From: Frigoriglobus tundricola
GTDB taxonomy: Bacteria; Planctomycetota; Planctomycetia; Gemmatales; Gemmataceae
Reading direction: 5' to 3'
DNA: 64,000 nt
Assembly: GCF_013128195.2 (NCBI RefSeq)
Contig: NZ_CP053452.2
Location: forward strand, 5,580,001 to 5,644,000
Position 1 is the first letter of the stretch, and each line of letters starts with the position of its first letter. Of this stretch, positions 55,963 through 64,000 are shown piece by piece. The position numbers were made by a program, and so were the translations under genes. Below the pieces are notes generated by a model. It did not search any database and was not told the origin of the DNA. It was given only the letters and a program-made list of their open reading frames with translations.

Positions 55963-56955
55963 TCACAACGCGGAAGGTTGAGCCGAGCATTCGAGCGCCG
56001 CGAACAGGTCCTCGATGCACTCCGCGCGCTTCACCGCGTCGAAGCGGGGAAAGGTGCCGACGGTCGCTGCCGTCTTGAGCCACTGCTTCAGACGGCACAG
56101 CGTTTTATCGGGCCGTCCTTCGCGGAACCGGGCCGTCCACTCGACGAGGCTCCGGAGCGGCGGTTGCCAGTCGAACGGGTGCGGAGCGTCCGCGGCCGAG
56201 CCGGGCGGAGCAATGCCGAGTTCACGGGCGATCCGGCCCGCCAACAGGGGATCGGCCAGCGCGCCCCGGCCGAGCATGAAGTGGATGCTGCCGGTTTCTT
56301 CGCGGCACCGCCGGAAGCCGTCGAGCGTCCAGATGTCGCCGTTGGCGACGACCGGGAGCCCCAGGCGCTCGCGCACGCGGCCGATGGGCGTCCAGAACAC
56401 CGGCGGCGCGTACCCGGCGACGCGGGTGCGGCCGTGGATCGTCAGCCACGCGGCGCCGCCCTCCGCGGCCATCGCGGCGTTCTCGTCGATGGCATCGATG
56501 CCGTCCCAGCCGAGCCGGAGCTTCGCGGACACGGGCACGGCTGCGGGCACCGCGGCGCGGACCGCGCCGACGATCTCGCGAATTCGTTTCGGGTGGCGGA
56601 GCAGGGCGGCGCCGCCGTCGTGCCGGTTCACGGTCGGGGCCGGGCAGCCGAAGTTGATGTCGATGGCCGCGGCGCCGAGTTCGTGCCCGCGGGCGGCGGC
56701 GTCCGCCATGCGCCCGGCGTCGCCGCCGAGCAGTTGGAGCTGCACGCGGAGGCCGGTGAGCGTTCGCCCGCCGGTGCGCAGTTCCGGCATGTGGTCGAGG
56801 TAGACGTGCCGCGGCGGGACCGCGTGGCTGACGCGCAGGAACTCGGTCACCGCGAACGTGAACACCCCCGCCGCGCCCTGAACCGCTCTCATGGGCGCAT
56901 CGGTCACGCCTTCCATCGGCGCGAGGATCACGGCGGGCACGTTCGGCTGGAGCAT
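55963..56955 (-). CDS. dus: tRNA-dihydrouridine synthase
   Basis: FMN enzyme that reduces uridines in tRNA. 330 residues from ATG 56955. TIM-barrel signatures: LAPMEGVTDAPMRAV, QLLGGDAGRMADAA, DINFGCPAPTVNRHDGGAAL (catalytic Cys), VSAKLRLGWDG, LTIHGRTRVAGYA and VVANGDIWTLDGF. Ends at TGA 55963, directly beside the dapL fragment. Which Dus subfamily (A, B or C) cannot be decided by eye; GCPAPTVNRHDGGAAL resembles DusC-like enzymes. Confidence 0.92.
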   Translation of the reverse strand: MLQPNVPAVILAPMEGVTDAPMRAVQGAAGVFTFAVTEFLRVSHAVPPRHVYLDHMPELRTGGRTLTGLRVQLQLLGGDAGRMADAAARGHELGAAAIDINFGCPAPTVNRHDGGAALLRHPKRIREIVGAVRAAVPAAVPVSAKLRLGWDGIDAIDENAAMAAEGGAAWLTIHGRTRVAGYAPPVFWTPIGRVRERLGLPVVANGDIWTLDGFRRCREETGSIHFMLGRGALADPLLAGRIARELGIAPPGSAADAPHPFDWQPPLRSLVEWTARFREGRPDKTLCRLKQWLKTAATVGTFPRFDAVKRAECIEDLFAALECSAQPSAL

Positions 56956-57038
56956 CGGAGTGGGTTGGCGCCTTTCGCGGGAATCGGGTAAGGTTGTTTA
57001 TTGTACTTCGCCCGGTCCGTGTGGGTGAGACACGTCGC

Positions 57039-57536
57039 GTGAGCGCCGAGTTACCGTTTCGTCTGACCGCGCGCGCCGCTCAGATGCGTGAGGCGGCCCG
57101 CGCACTGCTCGATTTGCACGGCTTGAGCGCGTGGGAGTTCGGGTTCAACGCGAACGTCCGCCGGGCCGGCGTGTGCTTTTACCCGCACGCGGGCGAGCCG
57201 GGCCGCATCGAACTCTCGGTCCACTTCGCGGAGCGGAACACGGACGACGAGGTGCGCGACACGCTCCTCCACGAGATCGCGCACGCCCTGGTCGGTCCCG
57301 GGCACGGGCACGACGCGGCGTGGCGGAAAATGTGTCGGGCCATCGGTGCGAAGCCGGAGGCGTGTTACGGCGACGAGGTCGAAATGCCCCGCGGCCGGTG
57401 GCGGGCGACCTGCGCGGGGTGTACGGCGCTCTACGACCGGCACCGCAAACCGGCCCGGGTCGAGGGCTGGTTCTGCCGCCCGTGCGGGCCGCACGCGGGC
57501 AAGCTGCGCTGGGAGGACGCGGGGGCCGCGTCGTAG
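57039..57536 (+). CDS. SprT-like zinc metalloprotease
   Basis: 165 residues from GTG 57039 (earlier GTG 57021 or TTG 56994 also possible). The active site is LLHEIAHALVGPGHGHDAAW, an HExxH followed by a third His. A zinc ribbon closes the protein (TCAGCTALYDRH and WFCRPCGPHAG). SprT-like proteins, related to Spartan, cut DNA-bound or misfolded proteins; the substrate here is unknown. Divergent from the dihydrouridine synthase gene. Confidence 0.88.
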   Translation: MSAELPFRLTARAAQMREAARALLDLHGLSAWEFGFNANVRRAGVCFYPHAGEPGRIELSVHFAERNTDDEVRDTLLHEIAHALVGPGHGHDAAWRKMCRAIGAKPEACYGDEVEMPRGRWRATCAGCTALYDRHRKPARVEGWFCRPCGPHAGKLRWEDAGAAS

Positions 57537-57633
57537 GTCGAACGCGGCGTACCGACGTCCCGCACGCTCGTAGCGTGGGGCGAACCGCACCCGTTCGGAG
57601 CGGTGGGCCGTTTTTGTATCGGGATTGGTTCGT

Positions 57634-58104
57634 TTACTCGGTCTTCCGGCGGTAGCGGATGAGGGGACCGGTTTTCGCCTCGAACACCGTCGGGCGCACG
57701 CTTTCGACGAACTCGACCTTCTTGTCCTTCTCGATGACCGGCGGCGAGCCGAAACACACCCGCAGGGCGTCGCCGATGTGGTCGGCGTCGGGCAGTTCGT
57801 AAATGCCCCGGATCGTGAGCCGCCGGCCGCTCATGTGGGTGAAGATCAGGTCGATCTCTTTCGGCGACTTGTTCGGATCGAGCGTGTACTCGAAGTCCTC
57901 GAAGGTGTCGCCCTGGAACTGCTCCGACCACGTCCCTTCCGTGATGATCGCCCGCTTGCGGCGCTGGCCGCGGTCCTCGCTCCCCATCGGTGACTGGAAA
58001 TCGACCACCACCCAATCGCCCTGGATGCGTTGGGCGTCGGGGAGCGGCGGCTTTCCGGCGCAGCCGCACAGCATCACGAGCGCGAACAGCGGGAGACGGT
58101 TCAT
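57634..58104 (-). CDS. TIGR03067 lipoprotein
   Basis: 156 residues from ATG 58104. Signal with lipobox (LPLFALVMLCGC). The TIGR03067 family motif is present: IQGDWVVVDFQSPMGSEDRG, then LDPNKSPKEIDLIF and GIYELPDADHIGDALRVCF. Function unknown; an extracytoplasmic single-domain protein. A neighbour on the same strand (58123) is 18 bases upstream, so co-transcription is likely. Confidence 0.9.
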   Translation of the reverse strand: MNRLPLFALVMLCGCAGKPPLPDAQRIQGDWVVVDFQSPMGSEDRGQRRKRAIITEGTWSEQFQGDTFEDFEYTLDPNKSPKEIDLIFTHMSGRRLTIRGIYELPDADHIGDALRVCFGSPPVIEKDKKVEFVESVRPTVFEAKTGPLIRYRRKTE

Positions 58105-58122
58105 CCCGCTATGATAATGCCC

Positions 58123-58554
58123 TCACGTCAGCGGCGGAAGAATGTCGGGCTCCACCTGGTAGCCGTCGGCAATGGCGTTGGTGCTGTTGAACAGCCCGAC
58201 AACGGCCATCACCTCCCCGAGCGCTTCCACGTCCAGACCGAGCTTCCGGACCGCCGCCGTGTGCGAGTTCACGCAGTACGCGCAACCGTTGGTGGCACTC
58301 ACCGCCAGCGCGATGATTTCGCGCACCAGCGGGTCGAGCTTCGAGGTCCGGCCGCACGCCTCCGGGTGCATGATCGCTTTCAGCCGCGTCCACACCAGTT
58401 CCAGGTGGTCCGGGTTGGTCGCCAGCACGCGCCACAGGTTCGGTACGAAGGGGATGTTCTTGGTGGCTTTGATGTCGGCGAAGACCGCCGCGACCTTGCC
58501 GGTCGCGGCCTCCTCGGACACCGGGGTTACGGTTGCGATACGGCCGGTGGTCAT
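58123..58554 (-). CDS. Carboxymuconolactone decarboxylase-like (AhpD/peroxidase-related) protein
   Basis: 143 residues from ATG 58554. AhpD-fold protein with the redox/proton-relay motif NGCAYCVNSHTAAVRKLG (CxxC followed by His) near residue 92. The preceding helix is LDPLVREIIALAVSATNG and it is followed by VMAVVGLFNSTNAIADGY. Predicted alkylhydroperoxidase-type or peroxidase-related activity. No partner gene (AhpC-like) in the window. Confidence 0.9.
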   Translation of the reverse strand: MTTGRIATVTPVSEEAATGKVAAVFADIKATKNIPFVPNLWRVLATNPDHLELVWTRLKAIMHPEACGRTSKLDPLVREIIALAVSATNGCAYCVNSHTAAVRKLGLDVEALGEVMAVVGLFNSTNAIADGYQVEPDILPPLT

Positions 58555-58706
58555 GGGGGGCTCCTGGTCCTTACTTCAAGCGGCACTCGTTGTGGCCGGG
58601 TGCCATTCTATCGCGACACGCGCCCCGGCACGGGACCGGATCGGTCGCGTCGGCGCGGCGCCGTACACTGATGGCACCGTTTACTCTGCTCACGAGGGCG
58701 CCTCTC

Positions 58707-59504
58707 ATGACCCGCCTCCGCTTCCTGCTCGCCGCTCCGCTCGTCGCGTTCGTCGCACTCCCGCAACCGGTCCCCGCGGCGGACCCGAAAGACAAGGACG
58801 GCGACTGGGTGCCGCTGTTCAACGGCAAGAACCTCGACGGCTGGACGCCGAAGATCACCGGCTACGAACTGGGCGACAACTACGCCGACACGTTCCGCGT
58901 CGAGGACGGTGTGCTGAAAGTGGGCTACGACAAGTACAAGGCGTTCGACGGCAAGTTCGGCCACCTCTTCTACAAGGACAAGTTCTCGCACTACCGGCTC
59001 CGGGTCGAGTACCGGTTCGTCGGCGACCAGTGCAAGGGCGGGCCGGGCTGGGCGACGCGCAACAGCGGCGTGATGTTCCACTGCCAGGACCCGAAGACGA
59101 TGCGGAAGGACCAAGAGTTCCCGGTGTCGATCGAGTTCCAGTTGCTCGGCGGGCTGGGCAAGGGCAAGCGGTCCACCGCGAACATGTGTTCGCCCGGCAC
59201 GCACATCGTCCTCGACGGCAAGTTGTACAAGACGCACTGCCACGACTCGAAGTCGAAGACCTACAACGGCGACGTGTGGGTGACCGCGGAACTGGAGGTC
59301 CACGGGTCCGGGACCGTGAAGCACTTCGTGGAGGGGGAACTGGTGATGGAGTACGAGAAGCCGCAACTGGACGACGGCGACGCGGACGCGAAGAAGCTCA
59401 TCAAAGACGGCAAAGTGCTGTTGGAGGAGGGCTACGTTTCGCTCCAGGCGGAGAGCCACCCGGTCGAGTTCCGGAAGGTGGAGATCAAGGTGCTGAAGAA
59501 GTGA
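58707..59504 (+). CDS. Exported DUF1080 (3-keto-disaccharide hydrolase-like) protein
   Basis: 265 residues from ATG 58707 (GAGGG 10 bases upstream; an earlier ATG at 58671 is possible). Signal peptide (RLRFLLAAPLVAFVALPQPV). DUF1080 landmarks: WVPLFNGKNLDGWTPKI near residue 38, FRVEDGVLKVGYD, SHYRLRVEYRFVGDQ, NSGVMFHCQDP and the final GYVSLQAESHPVEFRKVEIK. Concanavalin-like beta sandwich; several planctomycete members are glycoside-cleaving, but the substrate here is not known. Confidence 0.92.
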   Translation: MTRLRFLLAAPLVAFVALPQPVPAADPKDKDGDWVPLFNGKNLDGWTPKITGYELGDNYADTFRVEDGVLKVGYDKYKAFDGKFGHLFYKDKFSHYRLRVEYRFVGDQCKGGPGWATRNSGVMFHCQDPKTMRKDQEFPVSIEFQLLGGLGKGKRSTANMCSPGTHIVLDGKLYKTHCHDSKSKTYNGDVWVTAELEVHGSGTVKHFVEGELVMEYEKPQLDDGDADAKKLIKDGKVLLEEGYVSLQAESHPVEFRKVEIKVLKK

Positions 59505-59513
59505 CGGAAAACG

Positions 59514-59565
59514 CGTACCGGGTCGCGAGCCAGCGGGGGGAGTGCTGGGCTCGCGACCCGGTACG
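59514..59565. terminator. Long hairpin after the DUF1080 gene
   Basis: Arms CGTACCGGGTCGCGAGCC and the complement GGGCTCGCGACCCGGTACG pair over about 20 bases with one bulge, around a 9-base loop. It lies 10 bases after the stop at 59504 and 10 bases before the end of the next gene on the other strand, so it could serve both. No T-run. Confidence 0.65.
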
Positions 59566-59574
59566 ATGAGGGGG

Positions 59575-59769
59575 TTATGCTACCAGTGCGCCCTCCGCGT
59601 TCCGGGTGGTGGGGGAAACGGTCCGTGCACGGTCGGCCGTCATTTCATCCTTCACTCGACGGGTCAGTTTGAGGACGTAGGCCATATCGCGAAGCAGTTG
59701 CTCGGCCGCGGTGGTGTCGGCGTTCTGGGCGGCCTTGGCGACGCGGGCGTTATTGGTGATCGAGGTCAT
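59575..59769 (-). CDS. Small hypothetical protein
   Basis: Not recognised. 64 residues from ATG 59769 (AAGGA upstream). Predominantly helical and basic (ARVAKAAQNADTTAAEQLLR; MAYVLKLTRRVKDEM) with a flexible C-terminus. No signal or anchor. The 440-base region upstream (59770-60210) has a patch of lower GC, no second gene, and a palindromic element near its end. Confidence 0.55.
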   Translation of the reverse strand: MTSITNNARVAKAAQNADTTAAEQLLRDMAYVLKLTRRVKDEMTADRARTVSPTTRNAEGALVA

Positions 59770-60086
59770 GGCTTGGCTTCCTTGCGTTTGAGGTTCCTTC
59801 GTTGAGAGACTTCAATGCATGCACCGTGCCAGTCGCCAAGAAAATCACGTCGATGTGCGGAAGTGCTGGGATTTCTGGGTGATTTCGCGATTCGAAATGG
59901 AATGAGCCGCCGCCGCAGGTCCCGCCCGATCGTTGTAACCGTTGCGACTTCACAGAAAGTCTACATTCTGCAAATGGCGGACTTACAACGTGCGCGTGAA
60001 GATGGAAAACGCACGTGAAATGGCGTGTTTCGCGTCGGCTGTATTGGTAACGGTCGATGTGTTACGCGAGTCTGCGTGTGCGGCCG

Positions 60087-60200
60087 GCGGGCGTAAGCCC
60101 CCCAAGTCAACGTCAACGTGTATTTGGCATGGGCGTTGAGTGCGTGAGCATTGACTCGGTGCGTGGGCGTTGACTCGGGGGGGCTTACGCCCCCCGCTCG
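60087..60200. repeat. Palindromic element upstream of dihydrouridine-independent small gene, GGCGTAAGCCC family
   Basis: Arms 60087-60113 (GCGGGCGTAAGCCCCCCAAG, then TCAACG) and about 60169-60200 are complementary with small gaps. The GGCGTAAGCCC core is shared with the repeat at 4588-4668. In the loop, two 19-base direct copies (TGCGTGAGCATTGACTCGG and TGCGTGGGCGTTGACTCGG) lie at 60141-60159 and 60160-60178. It sits between the small gene at 59575-59769 and the 3' end of the epimerase gene. Confidence 0.82.
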
Positions 60201-60210
60201 CCAAGATGCC

Positions 60211-61224
60211 TTACGGCTCGTCCGCAACCACGACCGGCGCGGCTTTCGGGGCTTCGAGGTCGGACGTGTCGAGCCGGCCCTCGCTCTGAAGCTGCTTGAA
60301 GATCGCGACCGTTTCGCGGATGCCGTCCGCGAGCGCGGTCTTCGGCATCGGGCCGAGGTCGCGCTGGAGACCGTCGTCGGACAGGTCGTAGGCGATGGCG
60401 ATCTGCGTGGTGCCGAACGTGACGAGCTTCGCCGCCCCCGGCAGCACCGTTGCGAGCGCGGCCTGGAAGTCCTGCATCGGGACGACCGCGCCGCGGAGGT
60501 TGTAGCTCTTGGCGCCCTTGTAGGGCCGTTCGAGCGAGTGTACGAAGACCTTCGCCACGTCGTCGACGTACTGGAAGTCGGTCCACCCGCCGAAATTGAT
60601 GTGGTACGGGCGGCCGAGGAGCGCCGCCTTGATGGCCTTCGTCGGTTCGCTCGTCATGCCCAGGTCGCGGCCGACGCCGTAGACGGTCCACGGGCGCAGG
60701 CCCACCGAAGAGATGCCGAAGTCCTGGTAGTAGATGCGGGCGTTCCCCTCGTTACAGCACTTGAACACGCCGTACTGCGTGCTGGGAATCAGCGGGGCGT
60801 CGTCCGGCTGCGACCCGGCCGGGTACTTGTCCGGCCCGCCGAACACCGCGGCGGAACTCGCGTAGACGAGCCGCTTCACCTGATCGCCCGCGGCCTTCAC
60901 CGCCTCGAATACGGCGAGGGTGCCGAGTACGTTCACCTTCGCGCCGAGCAGCGGGTCGGCCCGGCACGTCGGCACTTGCAACCCGGCCAGGTGGATGACG
61001 TGCGAGATCGCGTGCCCGGCGATCGCGGCGGAGAGCGCCTTGAGGTCGGTCACGTCGCCCGGCACGAAGGTGACCTTGGCCACTTCCGGTTCCGGCAGGA
61101 CGAGCCGCAGGCGGCGGGCGTCTTCGCGCAGGTCGTAGACCCACACCTCGGCGCCACGGGCGAGGAGGTTGCGGATGATCCACGCCCCGATGAACCCGTA
61201 GCCGCCGGTAATCAGCACGCGCAT
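60211..61224 (-). CDS. NAD-dependent epimerase/dehydratase (extended SDR)
   Basis: 337 residues from ATG 61224. Rossmann start RVLITGGYGFIGAWIIRNLL with the GxxGxxG pattern, VTFVPGDVTDL, the Ser/Tyr/Lys catalytic set in YASSAAVFGG and TQYGVFKCCNE, and a C-terminal substrate domain. Resembles UDP-glucose 4-epimerase-like and sugar-nucleotide dehydratase enzymes; the sugar is unknown. No other sugar-nucleotide gene is adjacent; the palindrome at 61251-61372 is just upstream. Confidence 0.9.
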   Translation of the reverse strand: MRVLITGGYGFIGAWIIRNLLARGAEVWVYDLREDARRLRLVLPEPEVAKVTFVPGDVTDLKALSAAIAGHAISHVIHLAGLQVPTCRADPLLGAKVNVLGTLAVFEAVKAAGDQVKRLVYASSAAVFGGPDKYPAGSQPDDAPLIPSTQYGVFKCCNEGNARIYYQDFGISSVGLRPWTVYGVGRDLGMTSEPTKAIKAALLGRPYHINFGGWTDFQYVDDVAKVFVHSLERPYKGAKSYNLRGAVVPMQDFQAALATVLPGAAKLVTFGTTQIAIAYDLSDDGLQRDLGPMPKTALADGIRETVAIFKQLQSEGRLDTSDLEAPKAAPVVVADEP

Positions 61225-61250
61225 CGAAAAGACTCCCAGTCGCGAAGAGT

Positions 61251-61372
61251 TTTATCCGCAGGTTACGCAGACGGACGCAGATTTGAAAAACAAGAAGCGA
61301 ACAGAATGCGAGGCGATCGCGCTCCGTCTTCTGCCTTCAAATCTGCGTCGATCTGCGTAACCTGCGGATAAA
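61251..61372. repeat. 37-bp inverted repeat between epimerase and gyrA
   Basis: Arms 61251-61287 (TTTATCCGCAGGTTACGCAG... ending ATTTGAA) and 61336-61372 are complementary with two mismatches around a 48-base loop. Its sequence is unlike the other families in the window. It lies 8 bases after the gyrA stop and 27 bases before the epimerase start on the same strand. Confidence 0.88.
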
Positions 61373-61379
61373 CCCCTTC

Positions 61380-64000
61380 TTACTCTGCCCCCACGTTTTC
61401 CTGTGCCACCTTGGCCACGGAGACGATCTTGTCGCCGTCGTTCAGGTTCATCACCCGGACGCCCTGCGTGTTGCGGCCGACGATGCGGATGTCTTCGACC
61501 TTACTGCGCGTGACCATGCCGTCCTTGGTGATGAGCATGATCTCGTCGCCGTCGCGGACGCTGGTGATGCCGATCACCTTGCCGTTCTTGGCGGTCACCT
61601 TCACGTCCTTCACGCCCTTGCCGCCGCGGCGCTGGAGCCGGTACCGCATCCCCGACGGGTCGTTCTCGGCCTCGCCCTCCGCCTCGCCGGGTTCGGGCTC
61701 CACCACCTCGGGCTCGGTGCCCGCGTCCTCGTCGGACTCCGCGGCCCCTTCGGGGACCGGCGTGTTCGCGCCGAACGGCGTCCGCTTGCCGTAGCCGTTC
61801 TCGCACACGGTCAGGAGCAGGCCGTCCGGGTCCGCGACCACCATGCCGACGATCGCGTCGTCCCTGCCGAGCTTGATGCCCTTCACGCCGCGGGCGGTGC
61901 GGCCCATCGGCCGGGCGTTCGACTCGCGGAACCGGATCGCCATGCCCTTCTGGGTGCTGAGCACGATCTCGTCGCCGGGCCGGGTGAGGGCCACGCCGAT
62001 CAGGTCGTCGCCCTCGTCGAGCGTGAGGCCGATGACGCCGCCGGCCCGCACGTTGCTGTACGCCATCAGTTCCGTCTTCTTCACCGTGCCCTGGCGGGTG
62101 GCCATGAGGAGGTACTGGTTCTCCACGAACTCGCGCACCGGCACGATGCTCGTGATCTTCTCCTCGGCCGCGAGCGAGAGCACGTTGGCGATGCTGCGGC
62201 CGGGGCTGGTGCGGCTGGCGGTCGGGATCTTGTACACCTTGAGCCAGTACATGCGGCCGGTGTTGGCGAAGCACAACAGGTACGCCTTGGTGGAGGCGAC
62301 GAAGAAGTGCTCCACGAAGTCGTTGTCGCGGAGCCCGCCCTGCACGCCCTTGCCGCCGCGCCCCTGCACCCGGTACTCGGTCAGCGGCATCCGCTTGACG
62401 AACCCCTCGTGCGAGATCGTGACGACGTTCGGCTCGTCCACGATCAGGTCTTCCATCTCCAGGTCGCCGCCGTCGTCGGTGATCTCGGTGCGGCGCTCGT
62501 CGCCGTACTTCGCGGCCATCTTCTCCAGGTCGTCGCGGATGACGGCCCGGACGTTCGCGTCGTCCGAGAGGAGCGTCTCGTACCCGCGGATCAGGTCGCG
62601 GAGTTGCATGTACTCCTTGAGGATCTCCTCGCTCTCGAGGGCCGCGAGCTGGCCGAGCTGGAGCCGGACGACGGCCTCGGCCTGCTGCTCCGTCATGCGG
62701 TACTCGGCCACGGTGCCGAGTTCCCGCTGCAGCGCCGCGAACGGGGCCGCGCCGATGGCGCGCTCCATCAGGGCGGCCGGGACGGCCATGCCCTGGAGGC
62801 GGAGCTTGGCCTCGCCGCGGTTGGCCGACGTGCGGCAGATCTTGATGACCTGCTCGATGTCGGCGATGGCGATGAGCTGGCCCTCGAGGACGTGCCCGCG
62901 GCGCTTGGCCTCGCGGAGCAGGAACTCGGTGCGCCGCCGGATGACGTGGACGCGGTGCTCCAGGAACTTCTGGAGCATCTCCTTGATGGTCAGCTCGCGC
63001 GGGCGGCCGTCCACCAGCGCGAGCATGATGACGCTGACCGTTTTCTGGAGCTTCGAGAACTGGTACAGTTGGTTGAGGATCAGGTGCGGGTCGGCCCCGC
63101 GCTTGAGCTCGATGACGAGGCGCACCGGTTCGCCGTTGCGGGCGGAGGACTCGTCGCGGATGCCGCTGATGCCGGCGATCCGGTCGTCCTTCACGAGCTG
63201 GCCGATCTCCTCGGTGAGCGCGTTCCGCGTCACCTGGAACGGCACCTCCGTGATGAGGATGCTGGGCGACTTCCCCTTGCCCTCCTCCACGACCCGCGCG
63301 CGGGCGCGGAGCGTGAGCCGGCCGGCGCCGCGGGCGTAGGCGTCCAGGATGCCCTGCCGGCCCATGATCTGGCCGCCGGTGGGGAAGTCCGGACCGGGGA
63401 TGATGTCGATGATCTCGCCGAGCGTGGCGTCCGGCTCGTCGATCAGCTTGATGAGCCCCTTGCACACCTCGCGGAGGTTGTGCGGTGGGATGTGCGTGGC
63501 CATGCCGACGGCGATGCCGTCGGAGCCGTTCACGAGCAGGTTCGGGAACTTGCCCGGCAGCACCAGCGGTTCGCGGTACTTGCCGTCGTAGTTGTCGATG
63601 AAGTCGACGGTGTCGCGCTCGAGGTCCTCGAGCAACTCGGCCGCGGCCGGGGTGAGCCGGGCTTCGGTATAACGGTGGGCGGCGGGGGGCAGGCCGGCGA
63701 TGGAGCCGAAGTTCCCCTGGCCGTGAACGAGCCGGTAGCGCAGGTTCCAGTCCTGGGCCATCCGGACGAGCGAGTCGTAGATGGACGCGTCGCCGTGCGG
63801 GTGGTACCGCTTCATCGTCTCGCCGATGATACCGGCACACTTGCTCGTCGTCGAAGCCGGCCCCAGGCCGAGATCGTTCATGGCGACGAGGATGCGGCGC
63901 TGCGACGGCTTCAGCCCGTCGCGGACGTCCGGCAGGGCGCGGCTGACGATGACGGACTGGGCGTAGGTGAGGTAGCTGTCGCGGAGTTCGTCAACGATGT
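61380..64000 (-). CDS. gyrA: DNA gyrase subunit A (N-terminus beyond right edge)
   Basis: A subunit of type II topoisomerase. About 873 codons are visible; the first residues seen are [20 protein letters not shown], so only a short N-terminal piece is missing. Landmarks: [36 protein letters not shown] (quinolone-resistance region, Ala at the E. coli Ser83 position), the catalytic Tyr in RYTEARLTP, and the C-terminal wrapping domain with [12 protein letters not shown] and [12 protein letters not shown] (GyrA-box-like). An acidic insert ([20 protein letters not shown]) precedes the last box. Ends with [10 protein letters not shown]. Stop TAA at 61380. Confidence 0.97.
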   Translation of the reverse strand, partial: IVDELRDSYLTYAQSVIVSRALPDVRDGLKPSQRRILVAMNDLGLGPASTTSKCAGIIGETMKRYHPHGDASIYDSLVRMAQDWNLRYRLVHGQGNFGSIAGLPPAAHRYTEARLTPAAAELLEDLERDTVDFIDNYDGKYREPLVLPGKFPNLLVNGSDGIAVGMATHIPPHNLREVCKGLIKLIDEPDATLGEIIDIIPGPDFPTGGQIMGRQGILDAYARGAGRLTLRARARVVEEGKGKSPSILITEVPFQVTRNALTEEIGQLVKDDRIAGISGIRDESSARNGEPVRLVIELKRGADPHLILNQLYQFSKLQKTVSVIMLALVDGRPRELTIKEMLQKFLEHRVHVIRRRTEFLLREAKRRGHVLEGQLIAIADIEQVIKICRTSANRGEAKLRLQGMAVPAALMERAIGAAPFAALQRELGTVAEYRMTEQQAEAVVRLQLGQLAALESEEILKEYMQLRDLIRGYETLLSDDANVRAVIRDDLEKMAAKYGDERRTEITDDGGDLEMEDLIVDEPNVVTISHEGFVKRMPLTEYRVQGRGGKGVQGGLRDNDFVEHFFVASTKAYLLCFANTGRMYWLKVYKIPTASRTSPGRSIANVLSLAAEEKITSIVPVREFVENQYLLMATRQGTVKKTELMAYSNVRAGGVIGLTLDEGDDLIGVALTRPGDEIVLSTQKGMAIRFRESNARPMGRTARGVKGIKLGRDDAIVGMVVADPDGLLLTVCENGYGKRTPFGANTPVPEGAAESDEDAGTEPEVVEPEPGEAEGEAENDPSGMRYRLQRRGGKGVKDVKVTAKNGKVIGITSVRDGDEIMLITKDGMVTRSKVEDIRIVGRNTQGVRVMNLNDGDKIVSVAKVAQENVGAE

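Noticed and set aside
60141-60178. Two 19-base direct repeats as a small array or attachment site
   Set aside because: Only two adjacent copies inside a palindromic element, with no integrase or tRNA gene nearby.

Overview
This window looks like chromosomal DNA from a planctomycete of the Gemmataceae (Gemmata-like). The basis is very high GC with many GTG starts, a DUF1559 prepilin-like protein, a TIGR02996 protein, a TIGR03067 lipoprotein, a DUF1080 protein, two membrane-anchored Ser/Thr kinases and diaminopimelate synthesis by DapL. No tRNA, rRNA, insertion sequence, prophage or CRISPR array was seen. The genus is an inference.

Layout. 1-6.2 kb: a three-gene RND efflux operon on the minus strand (TolC-like lipoprotein, adaptor, inner-membrane pump cut by the left edge), with long palindromic repeats in both gaps. 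6.3-18.5 kb: a HAD hydrolase, a GT39-like membrane glycosyltransferase, a coiled-coil gene with a frameshift, an ABC ATPase/permease pair split by a nested palindrome, a DUF1559 gene with internal tandem repeats, a Ser/Thr kinase with a frameshift before its membrane anchor, and a GT87-like glycosyltransferase carrying an in-frame palindromic element. 18.6-27.2 kb: two very large unrecognised exported or membrane genes, both broken by many apparent frameshifts. 27.2-30.9 kb: small hypothetical genes and a 1.4 kb stretch without convincing genes that holds a palindrome and a predicted c-di-GMP-I riboswitch. 30.9-39.6 kb: DUF2278, rsmA, riboflavin synthase, a Rieske oxygenase, ahcY with an upstream SAH riboswitch, a class II photolyase, and an ABC ATPase interrupted by a palindromic element. 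39.9-50.8 kb: mostly secreted or envelope proteins (NIPSNAP, YHS-like, di-heme cytochrome, transglutaminase-like), then an MFS transporter overlapping a zinc dehydrogenase gene that is also interrupted by the palindromic element. 51-64 kb: a TPR Ser/Thr kinase, dapL, DUF4058, a decayed dapL fragment, a tRNA-dihydrouridine synthase, a SprT-like protease, a TIGR03067 lipoprotein, an AhpD-like protein, DUF1080, a sugar-nucleotide epimerase and gyrA (N-terminus beyond the right edge).

The most unusual feature is a family of palindromic GC-rich elements, five copies between 17.4 and 48.9 kb, that sit inside or at the edges of coding sequences and are mostly open reading frames themselves. One is translated in frame inside a glycosyltransferase, one lies between the start codon and signal peptide of a secreted protein, one lies exactly between two giant genes, and two break their host genes by a single base. 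In both broken cases, removing one base from a C7/G7 run would restore the reading frame. Several other sequence-distinct long palindromes fill the intergenic gaps. Two riboswitches are recognisable by primary-sequence match and pairing: SAH (ahcY leader) and c-di-GMP-I (apparently without a target gene).
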